DNA from: Methylobacterium sp. NEAU K
GTDB lineage: Bacteria > Pseudomonadota > Alphaproteobacteria > Rhizobiales > Beijerinckiaceae
Assembly: GCF_030700285.1 (NCBI RefSeq)
Contig: NZ_JAUYZJ010000007.1
Coordinates: 124,001-188,000, forward strand
Length of the DNA stretch: 64,000 nt
Reading direction: 5' to 3'
Shown here: piece after piece, positions 53,837 through 63,655 of the stretch
Numbering within the stretch: the first letter of the stretch is position 1
How the letters are laid out: every line of letters starts with the position of its first letter
Program-made: the position numbers and the translations under genes
The notes under the pieces: generated by a model
Databases searched by the model: none
Seen by the model: only the letters and a program-made list of their open reading frames with translations
What the model was told of the DNA's origin: nothing

Positions 53837-53905
53837 CCTCACAAAACGCCCGCTGCGCCGTCGCGATCAGCGGGAGGCCTCCCGCTGATCGGGCGTTTCG
53901 TGAGG
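53837..53905. terminator. Long nested palindrome behind ndh
   Basis: An outer pair of 16-base arms (CCTCACAAAACGCCCG at 53837-53852 and its near-perfect complement at 53890-53905, one mismatch) encloses a perfect 28-base palindrome (half CGATCAGCGGGAGG, 53864-53891). It lies six bases after the ndh stop and 71 before the end of the convergent FNT gene, so it can end both transcripts. The nested form is unusual for a plain terminator. Confidence 0.65.
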
Positions 53906-53975
53906 CGCTCTCAAGCAGGATGCGGGAAAGCGGAGTCCGGTCTCCGGAGACATCGTGGCTTGACGCCGGTCCGCG

Positions 53976-54845
53976 TCAGTCGGTGCGCTCGCCCTCGACC
54001 TCCTTGGTCTCCTCGACCTGCGGCGCCACCTGGCCGTAATTCAACACCGCCACCAGGGCGACGCCGCCGATCGTGTTGCCGAGCAGCGTGGGCAGGAAGA
54101 ACCGCAGCCCGTAATCCTGCAGCGAGGCGGCGCCCGTGATCAGCAGGTAGAAGGCCTCGACGGAGCCGGCGACGATGTGGGCGAGCCCGCAAAGCGAGAC
54201 CAGCCAGGTCATCAGCAGGATCACGAAGGGGGCGGCACTGCCGGTGGCGGGCAGGAACCAGACCATCAGGGCGATCATCCAGCCGGCGAAAACTCCCTTC
54301 ACGAAGGTGGACCAGAATCCGTGCGCGATCGCGTCGTGGCTGATCTCCGCGAAGGCCTTGAGCACCGGCGGTTCGAAGGCGCCTGAATGGGCCGTCACGG
54401 TGGCGATCGCCAGCGTCCCCAGGATGTTGCCCGACAGGACGATGAGCCAGAGCCGCACCACCCGGAGCGCCGTCTTCACCGAGCGGTCGTGCAGCAGTGG
54501 CAGGATCGGCGTGATGGTGTTCTCGGTGAACAGCTGCTGGCGCCCCAGAACGACCACCAGGAAGCCGACCGCGTAGCCCATCGTGATGACGATCTTCACC
54601 CAATCGGCCTCGGGCAGGTGGCTCTTCAGCACCCCCGGCACGATCATCGACAGCGCGATGCTCAGGCCCGCCGCGAAGGCCGAGATGAAGAGGGAGGTGC
54701 CTTCGCGCCGCAACTCCTCGTCGCCTTCGAGCCGGATCACCTCGTGCAGCACGTAGGCGTTCGGCCGGCCGATCTCGGAGACCTCCTCCAGCAACTCGTC
54801 GCGCTGCGCCGCCTTGTCGGCCCGCTGGTTTCGATCCCGAATCAT
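53976..54845 (-). CDS. Formate/nitrite transporter family channel (YfdC-like)
   Basis: The 289-residue protein has six membrane helices and the FNT signature region LGRQQLFTENTITPILPL, plus SGNILGTLAIA and LLGNTIGGVALVA. It is closest in style to the YfdC branch, whose cargo is not known; formate, nitrite or another monovalent anion is possible. The N-terminus is charged and cytoplasmic. The ATG at 54845 follows GGAGC; an upstream TTG is less likely. A formate role would fit a methylotroph, but that is inference. Confidence 0.88.
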   Translation of the reverse strand: MIRDRNQRADKAAQRDELLEEVSEIGRPNAYVLHEVIRLEGDEELRREGTSLFISAFAAGLSIALSMIVPGVLKSHLPEADWVKIVITMGYAVGFLVVVLGRQQLFTENTITPILPLLHDRSVKTALRVVRLWLIVLSGNILGTLAIATVTAHSGAFEPPVLKAFAEISHDAIAHGFWSTFVKGVFAGWMIALMVWFLPATGSAAPFVILLMTWLVSLCGLAHIVAGSVEAFYLLITGAASLQDYGLRFFLPTLLGNTIGGVALVAVLNYGQVAPQVEETKEVEGERTD

Positions 54846-54886
54846 CCGCTCAGCTCCGCGACGCAACCCGACCGGACGATGGCACC

Positions 54887-55627
54887 TCAGGCCGAGAGCC
54901 GCGCCACCAGCGCCTCGACGGCTTCGCGCGCTTCCGCCAGAGCCAGCGCATCCCGGCTGCGGACGACGATCCGATTGCGAAAACCCTCTGGCGTCATCGC
55001 CGGGTAGGAGCCGATCGACACGGCCGGCCGCGCCCTGGCGATCTCGCCGAGGTCGCCGGCGTAGGTCCCTTCGGGCAAGCCTGCGGCCTCAATGGTCTCG
55101 GAGATCATCGCGGCGCCCCCCTGCAGGGTCGGCGCGATGGCGTCGAGCATGGCCTGCATCACGCTCGGCACGCCGGCCATCACGTGGACATTGCCGATGC
55201 GGAAGCCCGGCGCCTTCGATACCGCGTTGGGGATCAGGTCGGCCCCGAACGGGATCCGGGCCATGCGCAGGCGCGCGGCGTTCAGATCCTCGGGCTTGTG
55301 CCGCTCCAGCAGCATCGCCCGCGCCCGCTCGTCGATGTCGATGCCGACCCCGAAGGCCTCCGCCACGCAATCGGCGGTGATGTCGTCGTGGGTCGGGCCG
55401 ATGCCGCCGGTGGTGAACAGGTAGGTGTAGCGCGTGCGCAGGGCGTTCACGGCCTCGATGATCATGGCGGCCTCGTCCGGCACGATGCGGACCTCGCGCA
55501 GATCGATCCCCGCGGCGGTGAGGAAATCGGCGATGGTGCCGATGTTCTTGTCCTTGGTACGGCCCGATAGGATTTCGTCGCCGATGACGAGGATCGCGGC
55601 AGTGACGGGATCGGAAGATTGGTCCAT
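54887..55627 (-). CDS. CinA/MoaB-type molybdopterin-binding domain protein
   Basis: The 246-residue protein has the MoCF-binding fold at its N-terminus (AAILVIGDEILSGRTKDKN, then FTTGGIGPTHDDITADCVAEA) as in the first domain of CinA. The C-terminal nicotinamide-deamidase domain of full CinA is absent. The single-domain form is common in alphaproteobacteria, often annotated as competence/damage-inducible protein A. The role may be a pyrophosphatase for nucleotide cofactors; this is inferred. sfsA lies divergently upstream. Confidence 0.88.
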   Translation of the reverse strand: MDQSSDPVTAAILVIGDEILSGRTKDKNIGTIADFLTAAGIDLREVRIVPDEAAMIIEAVNALRTRYTYLFTTGGIGPTHDDITADCVAEAFGVGIDIDERARAMLLERHKPEDLNAARLRMARIPFGADLIPNAVSKAPGFRIGNVHVMAGVPSVMQAMLDAIAPTLQGGAAMISETIEAAGLPEGTYAGDLGEIARARPAVSIGSYPAMTPEGFRNRIVVRSRDALALAEAREAVEALVARLSA

Positions 55628-55796
55628 GGGGCTCTATCGTCGGACGGGCGCGCGAAGGCGGGATCGCGTGACGCGTTGCCGGCCGCGCTTTCTGGATCTG
55701 CATCGTTGGCCGAAGCGATGGCCGCGCCGGTCGACGATGCTCCGATAAATAGCGCGGCTGCCCGCCGGGACCACACGAACCGAGAGGCAGTCTCCG

Positions 55797-56510
55797 ATGC
55801 TCTTCGCCGCGCCGCTCGCGCCGGGACGGCTGGTGCAGCGCTACAAGCGCTTCCTCGCCGACATCGACACGGCCGACGGCCGCGTCACCGCGCATTGCCC
55901 CAATCCCGGCGCGATGCTCGGCCTCAACACGCCGGGCCGGCCCGTGCTGCTCTCCCGTTCAGCCAATCCTGCGCGCAAGCTGCCGCTGACCTGGGAACTG
56001 GTCGAGGCCGACCTGCCGGGCGGCCCGCAATGGGTTGGCATCAACACCCTGCGCCCCAACGCCCTGGTCGCCGAGGCCTTCCGGGCCGGCGCGATCGCGC
56101 CGCTCGCCGGCCACGACGTGTTGCGGCCGGAAGTGCGCTACGCCCAGGCCAGCCGGGTCGATTTCCTCGCGAGTGGCGCGACCGACGGCCCCTGTCACGT
56201 CGAGGTCAAGAACTGCCACATGATGCGCCGAGCCGGCCTCGCGGAATTCCCCGATTGCGTGGCCGCCCGCAGCGCCCGGCACATGCGCGACCTCGCCCAG
56301 GTGGTCGCGGAGGGCGGCCGCGCCCTGGTGATCATCGTGGTGCAGATGCGGGCGGAGGCGTTCGACGTCGCCCGGGACATCGATCCGGCCTTCGACCGGG
56401 CGTTCCGGGAGGCGCGTAGGGCCGGCGTCGAGGTTCGCGCCTACCGTTGCGACGTGAGCCCCGCTGGTGTCGCCATTGCGGACGAGATCCCGGTGGTCAC
56501 GCCCCCCTGA
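55797..56510 (+). CDS. sfsA: SfsA family nuclease
   Basis: The 237-residue protein starts LVQRYKRFLADIDTADGRV and has the SfsA marks HCPNPGAMLGL near residue 33 and VEVKNCHMMRR near residue 140, with FPDCVAARSARH following. SfsA was named for sugar fermentation stimulation and was later linked to DNA/RNA nuclease activity through its PD-(D/E)XK-like core. The ATG at 55797 matches the family start. Its 3' end overlaps the convergent FkbM gene by 14 bases. Confidence 0.93.
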   Translation: MLFAAPLAPGRLVQRYKRFLADIDTADGRVTAHCPNPGAMLGLNTPGRPVLLSRSANPARKLPLTWELVEADLPGGPQWVGINTLRPNALVAEAFRAGAIAPLAGHDVLRPEVRYAQASRVDFLASGATDGPCHVEVKNCHMMRRAGLAEFPDCVAARSARHMRDLAQVVAEGGRALVIIVVQMRAEAFDVARDIDPAFDRAFREARRAGVEVRAYRCDVSPAGVAIADEIPVVTPP

Positions 56511-57342
56511 CGGGCGCAGGACGCTCGAACATCAGGTTCAGCCGGGACCGCGAAATCTCGTGATAGCCGTAGCCCTCAAGGTGCTTCGGCAGGTTGATCT
56601 GCCACTGCCCGGTGCCGTTCTCGATCAGCAGCATGCGCGGGAGCAGCGCTTCCGGAGCCTCTCGCAGGAACGGCTCCAGGATCAGGTCCTCGGCGCCCTC
56701 CACGTCGAGCTTGATGGCGTCGACCCGGGTGAGACCCTCGGCCCGAAGGAGTTCGAGGAGCGTCACCGCCGGCACGGTGATCCGCGCACCCTCGTTGGTG
56801 CCGACGATCCGAAGGCTCGACTCGCCGCGGTTGCGCGGATCGATGAACAGCGTCAGCTCGCCGGCCTTGTCGGCCACCGCACAGGCGACCGCCTTGACCG
56901 TGTGGAACGGGTTCTGGGCGATGTTGTAGGTCAGGCGGTCGAACACGTCGGGCTGCGGCTCGACGGCGACGATCCGGGCGGCCGGTCCCGAGAAGGCTGC
57001 CACGCACAGGGCGTAGGCGCCGATATTCGCCCCGATATCGAGGAACACGCAATCCTTCGGCAGGCGCTCCTGCAGCATCGCCCGCTCTTGCGGGTCGAAG
57101 AACTGCGGCGTGAACAGCACCTTCTTCTCGCAATTGTTGTTGTAGGGGTGAAGCCGCATCCGTGCGCCGTAACGGGTCACGTCGAGGGGCTTCCCGCCCA
57201 GCCGCGAGATCGCGATGCGGCGCAGGAACAGCGCAAGGCGCCGGCCGTACCAGGACTCGGCCGGGATCCGATTCGTACGGCGGGTGATCGCCGCGACGAG
57301 GCCGGCCGGTTCGTAGGTGCCGTAGGGCTGCGTGTCCGTCAT
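56497..57342 (-). CDS. FkbM family methyltransferase
   Basis: The 281-residue enzyme has the SAM-binding motif VFLDIGANIGAYALCVAA followed by VEPQPDVFDRL and KLDVEGAEDLILEPFL, typical of FkbM methyltransferases that often act on sugar or lipid hydroxyl groups. The acceptor is unknown. The ATG at 57342 is used because the family similarity starts near it; the frame is open upstream. It overlaps the end of sfsA. Confidence 0.88.
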   Translation of the reverse strand: MTDTQPYGTYEPAGLVAAITRRTNRIPAESWYGRRLALFLRRIAISRLGGKPLDVTRYGARMRLHPYNNNCEKKVLFTPQFFDPQERAMLQERLPKDCVFLDIGANIGAYALCVAAFSGPAARIVAVEPQPDVFDRLTYNIAQNPFHTVKAVACAVADKAGELTLFIDPRNRGESSLRIVGTNEGARITVPAVTLLELLRAEGLTRVDAIKLDVEGAEDLILEPFLREAPEALLPRMLLIENGTGQWQINLPKHLEGYGYHEISRSRLNLMFERPAPVRGA

Positions 57343-57549
57343 AACCGCGGCGGTTTGCCAGCCTGCGCCCCTCTCGGCAAGCGGATCGCTGCGCGTGATG
57401 GCGTGGTCGAGAGCGCTCGCCGCCGACGAGGAGGCCGGTTCGGCGCAAGCGAACGCATCATATCGAAGACGGAGAGCCGCGCCCGATTGCAACGCGATCA
57501 GGAACGGCACTAAGCGGAGGCCGAGCTATCACGGCACGGGTTGCACGGC

Positions 57550-58314
57550 ATGGATTCCTTCGATTCGGACGGCGTGCGGATCGCCTATATCGACGTCCCC
57601 CCGGCGGAGGGCGCCGGCAAGCCGATCCTGCTGATCCACGGCTTCGCCTCCAACCATGCGGTCAACTGGGTCAACACCCAATGGGTGAAGGCCCTGACCC
57701 AGGCCAGCTACCGGGTGGTCGCCCTCGACAATCGCGGCCACGGCGAGAGCGAGAAACTCTACAACCCGGCCGCCTACAGCTCAGAGGCGATGGCCGGCGA
57801 CGCGGTGCGGCTGCTCGATCATCTCGGGATCGAGCGCGCGCACGTGATGGGGTATTCCATGGGTGGACGGATCACCGCCCATATCGCCCTGGACCATGCC
57901 GACCGGGTCCGGTCGGCGCTGATCGGCGGCCTCGGCATGCACCTCGTGGAGGGCAAGGGGCTGCCGTCCGGGATCGCCGAGGCGCTGGAGGCGCCCCCCG
58001 GCACCCCTGCCCCGAACCCGACGGCCGCCGCGTTCCGCATCTTCGCCGAGCAGACGCGGAGCGACCTGCGTGCGCTCGCCGCCTGCATGCGCGGCTCACG
58101 CCAGACCCTCAGCCGGGCGGAACTCGCGCAGATCGAGGTGCCGGTTTTGGTCTCGGTCGGCACCCTCGACACGGTGGCGGGCTCCGGTCCCGCCCTCGCC
58201 GCCCTGATCCCGGATGCCCGGGCGCTGGAGATCGAGGGCAAGGACCACTCCACGGCGGTGGGGGCCCGGCCGCACCGGGACGGCGTGCTGGCCTTCCTCG
58301 CCGCGCAGCCCTGA
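57550..58314 (+). CDS. Alpha/beta hydrolase
   Basis: The 254-residue enzyme has the oxyanion start ILLIHGFASNH, the nucleophile elbow VMGYSMGGRITA and the C-terminal histidine in EIEGKDHSTAV, so the catalytic triad is complete. DNRGHGESEK is typical of esterases and C-C hydrolases. The substrate is not predictable. The ATG at 57550 is preferred over a TTG three codons upstream. It is convergent with the ABC exporter genes. Confidence 0.88.
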   Translation: MDSFDSDGVRIAYIDVPPAEGAGKPILLIHGFASNHAVNWVNTQWVKALTQASYRVVALDNRGHGESEKLYNPAAYSSEAMAGDAVRLLDHLGIERAHVMGYSMGGRITAHIALDHADRVRSALIGGLGMHLVEGKGLPSGIAEALEAPPGTPAPNPTAAAFRIFAEQTRSDLRALAACMRGSRQTLSRAELAQIEVPVLVSVGTLDTVAGSGPALAALIPDARALEIEGKDHSTAVGARPHRDGVLAFLAAQP

Positions 58315-58317
58315 GCT

Positions 58318-59093
58318 TCAGCTCTTCAGCCGATAGCCCGTCCGGAAGATGTAGGTGACGAGGCCGAGGCAGATCACCAGGAACAGCGCGGTCATCCCGA
58401 GGCTGATCGCGATGCTCACGTCGGCGCGCCCGAAGAAGGCCCAGCGGAACGCGCTGATAAGGTAGACGACCGGGTTGAGCAGGCTAACCGCGTGCCAGAT
58501 CGGCGGCAGCATGTCGATGGCGTAGAAGCTGCCGCCCAGGAAGGTCAGCGGCGTGACCACGAGGAGCGGCACGAGCTGCAGCTTCTCGAACCCGTCAGCC
58601 CAGAGTCCGATGACGAAGCCGAACAGGCTGAACGTGATCGCGGTGAGCAGCAGGAAGCCGACCATCCAGAACGGATGATCGATGCGCAGCGGCACGAACA
58701 GCGCCGAGGTCGCCAGGATGATCAGGCCGATCAGGATCGACTTGGAGGCCGCCGCGCCGACGAAGCCCAGAACCACCTCCAGCGGCGAGATCGGAGCCGA
58801 GAGAATCTCGTAGATCGTGCCGGCGAAGCGCGGGAAGTAGATCCCGAACGAGGCGTTCGAGATGCTCTGGGTCAGCAGCGACAGCATGATCAGGCCGGGC
58901 ACGATGAACAGGCCGTAGGGCACGCCGTCCACCGCCGAGACGCGCGAGCCGATCGCGGCCCCGAACACGACGAAATAGAGCGTCGTCGAGATCACGGGGG
59001 CCAGGATGCTTTGCCCGGCGGTGCGCCAGAAGCGACCCATCTCGAACCGGTAGATGGCGCGGACCGCCGGCCAGTTCATGCTGAATGCCGCGC

Positions 59094-59097
<4 letters not shown>
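58318..59097 (-). CDS. ABC-2 type transporter permease
   Basis: The 259-residue protein has six membrane helices and the ABC-2 pattern ([22 protein letters not shown], the loop [20 protein letters not shown], then [22 protein letters not shown]). It resembles NodJ/DrrB-type exporters of lipids, drugs or polysaccharides. Its ATG overlaps the stop of the ATPase gene by four bases, so the two form an exporter made together. Confidence 0.9.
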
Positions 59098-60026
<929 letters not shown>

Positions 60027-60290
60027 CAGGGCCTGGAGCGAGTTCGGGGCATCTTGCGCCGGAGACCATCGTCCCGGCTCCGGAGCGCGCTGCGGTCACG
60101 TAGGGACGTCGGCACGCTTGAACGCTGTGTCATCGAAGCCTGTTTGCCGGACGGGTGGGCCCCGCTTCTCCGCAGCGGGCTCAATCGGTGCGGCGGGTCG
60201 CCTCGGAAACCGGCGCCCCTATAGCATGCCGCCGCCATGGCGCTCACGGATCCCATGTGCGCGGGCGCACGGCGGGGGTGGGCTTGGCTT

Positions 60291-60545
60291 CTACGCGTCC
60301 GCGCAGCGTTCCAGCATCGCCAGACATTGTTTGCGTAGGCTCGGATCGCGGATGCGCGCGAACGCGGCCAGAATGGCCGAGCACTCGGCCGCGGTGGGGC
60401 CGTCGGGCGTCGGGGACGACGTGCGCGGGCGGCGGAAGATCGAAAGAGGAAGCTGCAGTGTTGCGGCAATCTGATGAAGCAGCTGCTCCCGCTCGGTAAA
60501 GCGAGAGACGTCTTCGGTGGGCTCGAAACCTCCGGCGTCAGTCAT
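60291..60545 (-). CDS. Small protein with regulator-like helical tail
   Basis: The 84-residue protein (start MTDAGGFEPTEDVSRFTERE) has LLHQIAATLQLPLSIF near residue 20 and ends with a helix ILAAFARIRDPSLRKQCLAML. That end resembles the tail of many Rhizobiales XRE-type regulators, and the middle could be the remains of a helix-turn-helix. No full DNA-binding domain is seen. The ATG at 60545 is chosen over a longer upstream frame. An inverted repeat lies 110 bases upstream. Confidence 0.55.
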   Translation of the reverse strand: MTDAGGFEPTEDVSRFTEREQLLHQIAATLQLPLSIFRRPRTSSPTPDGPTAAECSAILAAFARIRDPSLRKQCLAMLERCADA

Positions 60546-60654
60546 GGTGCCTTCCAGACCAATCCTCAACCGAGCGCGAAAGCGCGGGCCATGGCAGGCC
60601 TGCACGTCACGGGGCGGATCCGGCGCGACCATTCATAACTTTTGGCCGTACTGC

Positions 60655-60670
60655 AACCTACCGTTAGGTT
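60655..60670. promoter_or_regulatory. Inverted repeat, possible operator
   Basis: AACCTA-CCGT-TAGGTT is a 16-base inverted repeat in the 287-base gap between two minus-strand genes, 110 bases before the 60545 start. Its length and symmetry suit a TetR- or MarR-type regulator. No such regulator gene is nearby. Confidence 0.45.
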
Positions 60671-60832
60671 TCTCGGCCGTCACAAAAGCAGCCGATCGAA
60701 ACTCCGATCGCACATCTGCGGTGACGAAAGCACCCCGCCGAAATCCGGCTTCGAACGATCCGGATTGATGGTCCGCTGTGCCAGCGAGTACCGCGGCACA
60801 ATTGGCGGTGGCGCGAACCGGGAGATCAGCCG

Positions 60833-61144
60833 TCACGCCGCTCTGCGGAGCGTGATCAGCGCGACGAGGCCGATCAGTGTCGCGGCCCCGAGAAACCTGC
60901 GCCATGGGTTGACGCCGCGAACGAGCTCGTCGACCGCCCACCAGCCGAGGGCGAGATCGGCGCCGATGTCGAGCCAGGACGCCGCCGGCTCGACGCCGCG
61001 GGCGAGCCATGCTGCGAGCGTCAGCGCGAGAAACAGCCACAGCGGCAGGTTCGGCCATTGCGCGATGGTGATGGCGCCGGTGCTGCGGTCGCGAAAGAGC
61101 CAGTCGTACAGATGCCGGATGGAGCCGGCCCGCGGCTGGGTCAT
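60833..61144 (-). CDS. Small multi-span membrane protein
   Basis: The 103-residue protein has three likely helices (LPLWLFLALTLAAWLA, WLDIGADLALGWWAVDEL, FLGAATLIGLVALITL) and a positive N-terminus (RHLYDWLFRDR). It resembles unnamed small membrane proteins of Rhizobiales; no function is known. The ATG at 61144 is used; an extension upstream is less likely. Confidence 0.7.
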   Translation of the reverse strand: MTQPRAGSIRHLYDWLFRDRSTGAITIAQWPNLPLWLFLALTLAAWLARGVEPAASWLDIGADLALGWWAVDELVRGVNPWRRFLGAATLIGLVALITLRRAA

Positions 61145-61381
61145 GCGCTTGAGCCTTTCGTGTCGCCCCGCCGCCGTGCGGCGCCGCACCGCCGCGGGGC
61201 CGGGTCGCGCCTAAGACGGATTAAGTCTGACAGGGCGGTCTTAACCGATCGTCAACCTTACCAAAGGGAAACCGCGGGACAATTGCTAACAGATCCTGAA
61301 ACGACTCGCGGAAAAGTCGTTAATCAGGCGATAATCCGGCGTCCAAGAAACGACCAAGCCCTTGAAGAACAAGGAACGACC

Positions 61382-61471
61382 ATGAGCGCCCGTCTCGAAG
61401 ACCTGAAGTTCATGCTGACGCTCAGCCTCGTCACGCTGCTCGGCAGCGGCCTCGACCTCATCCTGCGCTGA
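61382..61471 (+). CDS. Tiny membrane peptide
   Basis: A 29-residue frame starts at ATG 61382 behind AAGGAA and encodes a charged start (MSARLEDLKF) and one hydrophobic helix (MLTLSLVTLLGSGLDLIL). The stretch before it (61218-61380) is AT-rich for this genome and includes the inverted repeat ACGACT/AGTCGT, as expected of a promoter. The frame could be chance, but the ribosome-binding site and composition favour a real small membrane protein. Its end overlaps a convergent frame by 14 bases. Confidence 0.5.
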   Translation: MSARLEDLKFMLTLSLVTLLGSGLDLILR

Positions 61472-61796
61472 TCGGCGTGGTCAGGCCGGGCCTCGACCGC
61501 CGGTCGCCGCGCGCGATGGCGCGTCCGAGGGCGGAGCGGGCAGCGGAATCATGCCCCTGAGCCCCGTCTCGCCGGTGCGGGACGACCGGTATGTCGATGA
61601 TCCGCGGCGCAGCCTGGCCCCATCGGCTCGCCGAAGCCGATCCAGAGGCCGGGAGCGGCATCTGCCCGGAGCGGAGGAAGCTGCGCAGTTCAGCGGCTTT
61701 TGCCCGATGCTCCGTCCGCATCACCACCGCGGCGACCACCAGGCCGATCAGTCCGGCCGCTTCGAGGAACGCCGCGACCACGTAACCCGGACCCAT
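61458..61796 (-). CDS. Single-span membrane protein, unknown
   Basis: The 112-residue frame has one N-terminal helix (YVVAAFLEAAGLIGLVVAAVVM) followed by a charged cytoplasmic part (RTEHRAKAAELRSFLRSGQM) and a Ser/Ala-rich end. Third-position GC is high, supporting it. No family is recognised. It lies 96 bases after the DUF59 gene, where sufA sits in many related suf operons. Confidence 0.5.
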   Translation of the reverse strand: MGPGYVVAAFLEAAGLIGLVVAAVVMRTEHRAKAAELRSFLRSGQMPLPASGSASASRWGQAAPRIIDIPVVPHRRDGAQGHDSAARSALGRAIARGDRRSRPGLTTPISAG

Positions 61797-61892
61797 CCAA
61801 TTCCACCATACGCACCGACAGAGGCCGTTCCGCCGACGGCCCCTCGATCCTCTGCGCGGTCGTGGTTAGCGAGACCTTAACGGCTACGTAGA

Positions 61893-62276
61893 TTACCACA
61901 TGTCCAGGGCGACCCGGGCCTCATCTGACATGCGGCTCTGGTCCCACGGCGGATCAAACACCATCGTCACGGCGCAGGACTGCACGCCCGGCACGGCGCT
62001 CACGGCATTCTCGACCCAGCCCGGCATCTCTCCCGCCACGGGACAACCCGGGGCCGTGAGGGTCATGTCGATGGCGACCTTCCGGTCGTCGCCGATGTCG
62101 ACCTTGTAGATCAGTCCGAGCTCGTAGATGTCGGCCGGAATCTCGGGATCGTAGACGCTCTTCAGGGCGGCGACGATGTCGTCGGTCAGGCGATCCAGCT
62201 CGGCCGGCGGGATCGCCGAGGTGGCCGCGACCGCGGGGGCGTTGGTGCCGCCGGTGATTGTCGTGTCGGTGCTCAT
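61893..62276 (-). CDS. SUF-associated DUF59 protein (SufT-like)
   Basis: The 127-residue protein has an Ala/Thr-rich start and a MIP18/DUF59 domain (LKSVYDPEIPADIYELGLIYKVDI, then MTLTAPGCPVAGEMPGWV and FDPPWDQSRMSDEARV). It helps mature Fe-S clusters and is a standard member of alphaproteobacterial suf operons. The ATG at 62276 lies 54 bases after sufS. The same domain type begins the mrp protein at 8946. Confidence 0.92.
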   Translation of the reverse strand: MSTDTTITGGTNAPAVAATSAIPPAELDRLTDDIVAALKSVYDPEIPADIYELGLIYKVDIGDDRKVAIDMTLTAPGCPVAGEMPGWVENAVSAVPGVQSCAVTMVFDPPWDQSRMSDEARVALDMW

Positions 62277-62330
62277 CGCTTCACTCTCCCCCGGGCCCGT
62301 GCGGACGAGGCCGGATTCATTCGCGGGCAA

Positions 62331-63575
62331 TCAGGTGAACAGCATTTCCGCCCTGCCGAGCGCCTCGGCAAGGGCATCGATCTCTGCCGTGGTGGTGTAG
62401 AGACCGAACGAGGCCCGGCACGTTGAAGTGACGCCGAAGCGGGTCAACAGCGGCATGGCGCAATGCGTCCCCGCCCGTACCGCCACCCCCTGCCGGTCGA
62501 TGACCGTGGCGATGTCGTGTGCGTGCGCCCCCTTCATCTCGAAGCTGACGACGCCGCCCTTGCCCTTTGCCGTGCCGATGATGCGCAGGGCGTTCATCGC
62601 CCCGAGCCGCTCATGGGCGTAGCGGGTCAGCAGCGCCTCATGCGCCGCAATGTTCTCGCGGCCGAGCCCCATCATGTACTCGAGCGCCGCGCCGAGCCCC
62701 ACCGCCTCGACGATGGCGGGGGTGCCCGCCTCGAAGCGATGCGGCGGGTCGTTGTAGGTGACGGCGTCCTCGCTGACCGTCCGGATCATCTCGCCGCCGC
62801 CCTGGTAGGGCGGCAGCCGCTCCAGCCACTCCTTCTTGCCGTAGAGCACGCCGATTCCGGTCGGGCCGTAGACCTTGTGGCCGGTGAAGATGAAGAAGTC
62901 GCAGTCCAGCGCCCGCACGTCCACCGGCTGGTGGACGGCGCTCTGCGCACCGTCGAGGAGCACCGGCACGCCGTGCGCGTGGGCGATGCGGATGATCTCC
63001 TCGGCCGGGGTCACCGTGCCGAGCACGTTCGACATGTGGGTGATCGCCACCATCTTGGTGCGCGGCGTGAACAGCTTCTCGTAGTCTTCGACGAGGAAGT
63101 TGCCGTCGTCGTCGACCGGCGCCCACTTTATCACAGCCCCGCGCCGCTCCCGCAGAAAGTGCCAGGGCACGATGTTGGAGTGATGCTCCATGATCGACAG
63201 AATGATCTCGTCGCCCTCGCCGATCAGGCCGGCCCAGCCCATGGAGCTGGCCACGAGGTTGTAGGCCTCGGTGGCGTTGCGGGTGAACACGATCTCGTCG
63301 GTGGATGCGGCGTTGAGGAACTGGCGCGTTGTCTCGCGCGCGCCCTCGAACCCCTCCGTGGCGGCATTCGCCATGAAGTGCAGGCCGCGGTGGACGTTGG
63401 CGTAGCCGGTCTCCATGCAGGAGACCATCGCGTCGATCACCGCACGGGGTTTCTGCGCCGAGGCGGCGTTGTCGAGATAGACCAGCGGCTTGCCGTAGAC
63501 CTTCTGCGACAGGATCGGGAAATCCGCGCGGATCGCCTCGACATCGTAGCCGGTGGTGCGGACGGGTGCGTTCAT
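62331..63575 (-). CDS. sufS: Cysteine desulfurase SufS
   Basis: The 414-residue PLP enzyme takes sulfur from cysteine for cluster assembly. The start PLVYLDNAASAQKPRAVIDA, the pyridoxal lysine in FTGHKVYGPTGIG and the catalytic cysteine in VRAGTHCAMPLL are all present; most relatives read TGHHCAQP at the last site. The ATG at 63575 matches the family start. It follows sufD on the same strand, separated by a 202-base stretch with a palindromic repeat. Confidence 0.95.
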   Translation of the reverse strand: MNAPVRTTGYDVEAIRADFPILSQKVYGKPLVYLDNAASAQKPRAVIDAMVSCMETGYANVHRGLHFMANAATEGFEGARETTRQFLNAASTDEIVFTRNATEAYNLVASSMGWAGLIGEGDEIILSIMEHHSNIVPWHFLRERRGAVIKWAPVDDDGNFLVEDYEKLFTPRTKMVAITHMSNVLGTVTPAEEIIRIAHAHGVPVLLDGAQSAVHQPVDVRALDCDFFIFTGHKVYGPTGIGVLYGKKEWLERLPPYQGGGEMIRTVSEDAVTYNDPPHRFEAGTPAIVEAVGLGAALEYMMGLGRENIAAHEALLTRYAHERLGAMNALRIIGTAKGKGGVVSFEMKGAHAHDIATVIDRQGVAVRAGTHCAMPLLTRFGVTSTCRASFGLYTTTAEIDALAEALGRAEMLFT

Positions 63576-63593
63576 CGGATCACGCTCGCGGAT

Positions 63594-63655
63594 CTCCCTC
63601 CCCCCTCTGCGGGGGAGGGTGGCCCCTGCCTCAGCAGGGGTCGGGAGAGGGGGAC
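63594..63655. repeat. Rhizobial-type intergenic palindromic element
   Basis: Two hairpins lie side by side: CCCTCCCCC with GGGGGAGGG (63597-63619) and CCCCTGC with GCAGGGG (63623-63640), enclosed by CTCCC and GGGAG. The form and sequence match the short palindromic elements scattered between Rhizobiales genes. It sits between sufD and sufS. Confidence 0.6.

Noticed and set aside
61218..61381. An in-frame upstream extension of the 29-residue peptide
   Set aside because: The stretch is AT-rich promoter-like DNA with odd codons, and the ATG at 61382 has its own ribosome-binding site.
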